DNA of 64,000 bases, taken from assembly GCA_050950345.1 (NCBI GenBank), contig JBMNHK010000002.1, positions 62,001 through 126,000 on the forward strand, in the 5' to 3' direction. Below the pieces are notes generated by a model. The model saw nothing but the letters and a program-made list of their open reading frames with translations, did no database searches and was not told the origin of the DNA. Both the position numbers and the translations under genes were made by a program. This document shows, one piece after another, positions 62,601 to 64,000 of the stretch (position 1 is its first letter; each line of letters begins with the position of its first letter). This DNA comes from Pelotomaculum_C sp050950345 (GTDB taxonomy: Bacteria; Bacillota; Desulfotomaculia; Desulfotomaculales; Pelotomaculaceae).

Positions 62601-63650
62601 ATGGTGCGGGAGGAATTGGCTTTTCTCTATGATAACTACTTTAATTCCGACAAGGTAGTTTCCTGGGATGAGATACCTTTAGCGGATGAACCATTTGTCC
62701 AGGCCTGGGAAGAATATATCCGGGATATCCCCGCTCTGGGGGTACAGACGGCATTAAGCAAAAGACTGGTGCAGCTGCGCTTTCCCGTAAAGGCGGGCAT
62801 GAGTGTTAATCCCTATTATCAGGCTGCTACCAGAAAAGGATTAAGCACTGCGGCCATGCCAGATGCCACCGGTGTTAAGCTGGAAAACCCGGCAGGCCTT
62901 AAGGTTTATTTGTATCAAACCATGGCGGGCAGGATTCCGGTTATAGAAACCGGCAGCAGAAACGATTTCGAAACCCTGGTGCGGGCGTTTTCTCGCCGCA
63001 ATGAACCGGCAGATATCCCAGCTTCTATGGGAGCCTGTATGATCAAGGGCTACAACAACTGGGACCGGGTGGCTAAATATAAACAAGAATGCGGCGAACA
63101 TTTTGATTTTAATCAAATGAAAGCCCATAAAGAACTCTATCAGGATACCTTTCTAATCCTGTCTGATGCGGGCTACAGTGGTGTTTCCGCTTCTATGCTG
63201 GGTTTAGCAGATGATGAATGGCGTAAGCTTTCCCTGGTAATTCGCAGAGAGCATGAGGCAACACATTATTGTACCCTGCGTTTGCTGGGCTCGGCCAGAA
63301 ACCACCTTCTGGATGAGTTTATCGCTGACTATATGGGCATCGTTGCCGCTATCGGCAGGTATCGGGCCGACTGGTTCCTCTGCTTTATGGGTTTGGAGCA
63401 TTACCCTGCTTTTAGAGCCGGTGGCAGGTTAACTAATTACTTAAAAGACATAGAGCTATCCCAGGAAGCCTTTGATGATTTGAAAAGTTGCATCAAAAAT
63501 GCGGCAGAAAATGTTGAGAAATTTGCCAGCACCTATCAGGATGTATATTCTGCCAAAGGAAAATATGAAATGCTTTTGCGACTGTCAAAAACTAATTTAA
63601 TAGAACTTGCTTCTGAGGAGGCAGAAAAGCTGTTATTAAGTCATGCGTAA
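62601..63650 (+). CDS. HEATH-motif protein of unknown family in the peptide locus
   Basis: A 349-residue soluble protein. ATG 62601 after GAGGTGGG is chosen over the GTG at 62586. It has H218-E-A-T-H222 (HExxH) in 'IRREHEATHYCTLRLLG', then 'LLDEFIADYMGI' with E239 and D242 about 17-20 residues later, the arrangement of a gluzincin-type zinc peptidase. N-terminal parts (LRFPVKAGMSVNPYYQAATRKGL) are not recognised. Membership in a named family cannot be given. Position before a Nif11-type precursor suggests leader removal or modification; that is inference. Confidence 0.65.
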   Translation: MVREELAFLYDNYFNSDKVVSWDEIPLADEPFVQAWEEYIRDIPALGVQTALSKRLVQLRFPVKAGMSVNPYYQAATRKGLSTAAMPDATGVKLENPAGLKVYLYQTMAGRIPVIETGSRNDFETLVRAFSRRNEPADIPASMGACMIKGYNNWDRVAKYKQECGEHFDFNQMKAHKELYQDTFLILSDAGYSGVSASMLGLADDEWRKLSLVIRREHEATHYCTLRLLGSARNHLLDEFIADYMGIVAAIGRYRADWFLCFMGLEHYPAFRAGGRLTNYLKDIELSQEAFDDLKSCIKNAAENVEKFASTYQDVYSAKGKYEMLLRLSKTNLIELASEEAEKLLLSHA

Positions 63651-63755
63651 GCTGCAGAAGGCGGTGATGAAGGAAAAAGGTGATGAAATAGGCAAGCGTG
63701 TTAAGCCGGGTTAGAAATTAATATTAAAATCAGAAAGGATGGATGGATTTTTGGA

Positions 63756-64000
63756 ATGGAAGAAAGATTAGCTCAATTACAGGCAAAGCTTGAGGCTGAT
63801 AAAGAATTAGGAGAAAAATTATTCAGTTTAGAGACTCCTGAAGAGGTACAGGGCTTATTAAAAGAACAGGGACTTGATTTTTCTATTGAAGAAATTTGTG
63901 TTGAAAGAGGCACTGGTTAAAGCTGTTGCCAAAGGGGATGGCAGTGAGCTTACAGATGCCGACCTGGAGGATGTAGCGGGTGAAATTGCAATAACAACTA
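63756..64000 (+). pseudogene. Nif11-like leader precursor peptide with a frameshift, running off the window
   Basis: From ATG 63756: 'ERLAQLQAKLEADKELGEKLFSLETPEEVQGLL..GLDFSIEEI' is a Nif11-type leader, which guides RiPP modifying enzymes. The frame then ends 'CVERGTG' at TAA 63918-63920, but the next frame reads 'LKEALVKAVAKGDGSELTDADLEDVAGEIAITT', the usual end of such leaders (VAGE in place of VAGG). One extra T in ATTTG near 63897-63900 explains the break. The core peptide lies beyond 64000. It is preceded by AGAAAGGATGG. Confidence 0.75.

Noticed and set aside
63643..63714. 23-codon basic peptide MRKLQKAVMKEKGDEIGKR after the HEATH gene
   Set aside because: It has no ribosome site of its own that stands out and no family match; not enough to call a gene.
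1..64000. CRISPR arrays, tRNA and rRNA genes
   Set aside because: No regularly spaced direct repeats and no tRNA- or rRNA-like sequences were seen on either strand; the repeats present are REP, IS ends and protein-repeat DNA.

Overview
The window looks like chromosome of a mid-GC, Gram-positive-type anaerobe in the Firmicutes, most like the Peptococcaceae/Desulfotomaculum group. This is an inference. It rests on strong AGGAGG-type ribosome sites, several S-layer-homology (SLH) proteins, lysine 2,3-aminomutase/beta-lysine acetyltransferase osmolyte genes behind a c-di-AMP-type riboswitch, a Nif11/NHLM-type peptide locus, Firmicute phage families (DUF1492, DUF4314, P27) and 'GTCCCC..TGTC' REP sequences. 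No rRNA, tRNA or CRISPR array was seen.

Layout. (1) 1-14.0 kb is a collapsed prophage: early/packaging genes (DUF1492, HNH nuclease, P27 small terminase, ParB-methyltransferase, DUF4314, large terminase with an apparent AUU start, GIY-YIG protein, portal). The portal is cut by an IS3-family element. Next come a densely folded non-coding segment, an IS30 remnant, a complete IS21 element and a large serine recombinase that lost its N-terminus to the IS21. (2) 14.0-22.7 kb holds PAS/AraC and PAS-only proteins and a giant SLH surface protein with RCC1 and fibronectin III repeats, broken by a frameshift. (3) 22.7-28.9 kb is accessory: PIN toxin pair, recombinase remnant, MFS transporter, DUF3307, a Cys-rich membrane protein and a cNMP-CPBP fusion. 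(4) 28.9-34.2 kb, minus strand, is a run of SLH-FecR protein, secreted beta-helix protein and CHASE2-adenylate cyclase, the last broken by an in-frame TAG. (5) 34.4-42.9 kb has a membrane LuxR regulator, a small membrane protein and a second giant SLH protein with a HExxHxxGxxD metallopeptidase motif, also frameshifted. (6) 42.9-50.5 kb has a PsuG-like glycosidase, a periplasmic-sensor diguanylate cyclase, a LysR/YeiH divergent pair, an L,D-transpeptidase and a methyltransferase, threaded by a REP/RAYT family with one full and one deleted copy. (7) 50.7-57 kb, minus strand, has a FecBCD/MolABC-type importer behind a Moco-like riboswitch, then ablAB behind a c-di-AMP riboswitch. (8) 57.3-58.3 kb is an Mrp ATPase with a palindromic promoter. 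(9) 58.9-64 kb is a NHLM/Nif11-type peptide locus: a sensor gene run into a truncated NHLM exporter, an ECF sigma factor, a small protein with a leader-like ELDLVAGG motif, a HEATH (HExxH) protein of unknown family, and a Nif11-like precursor with a frameshift, running off the window.

Three themes recur. Envelope proteins are paired with their own sensors and regulators. Mobile elements supply the C-terminal residues and stop codons of neighbouring genes. There are an unusual number of single-base frameshifts or nonsense codons, which may be real decay or phase variation, or may be assembly error; only read-level data can tell.
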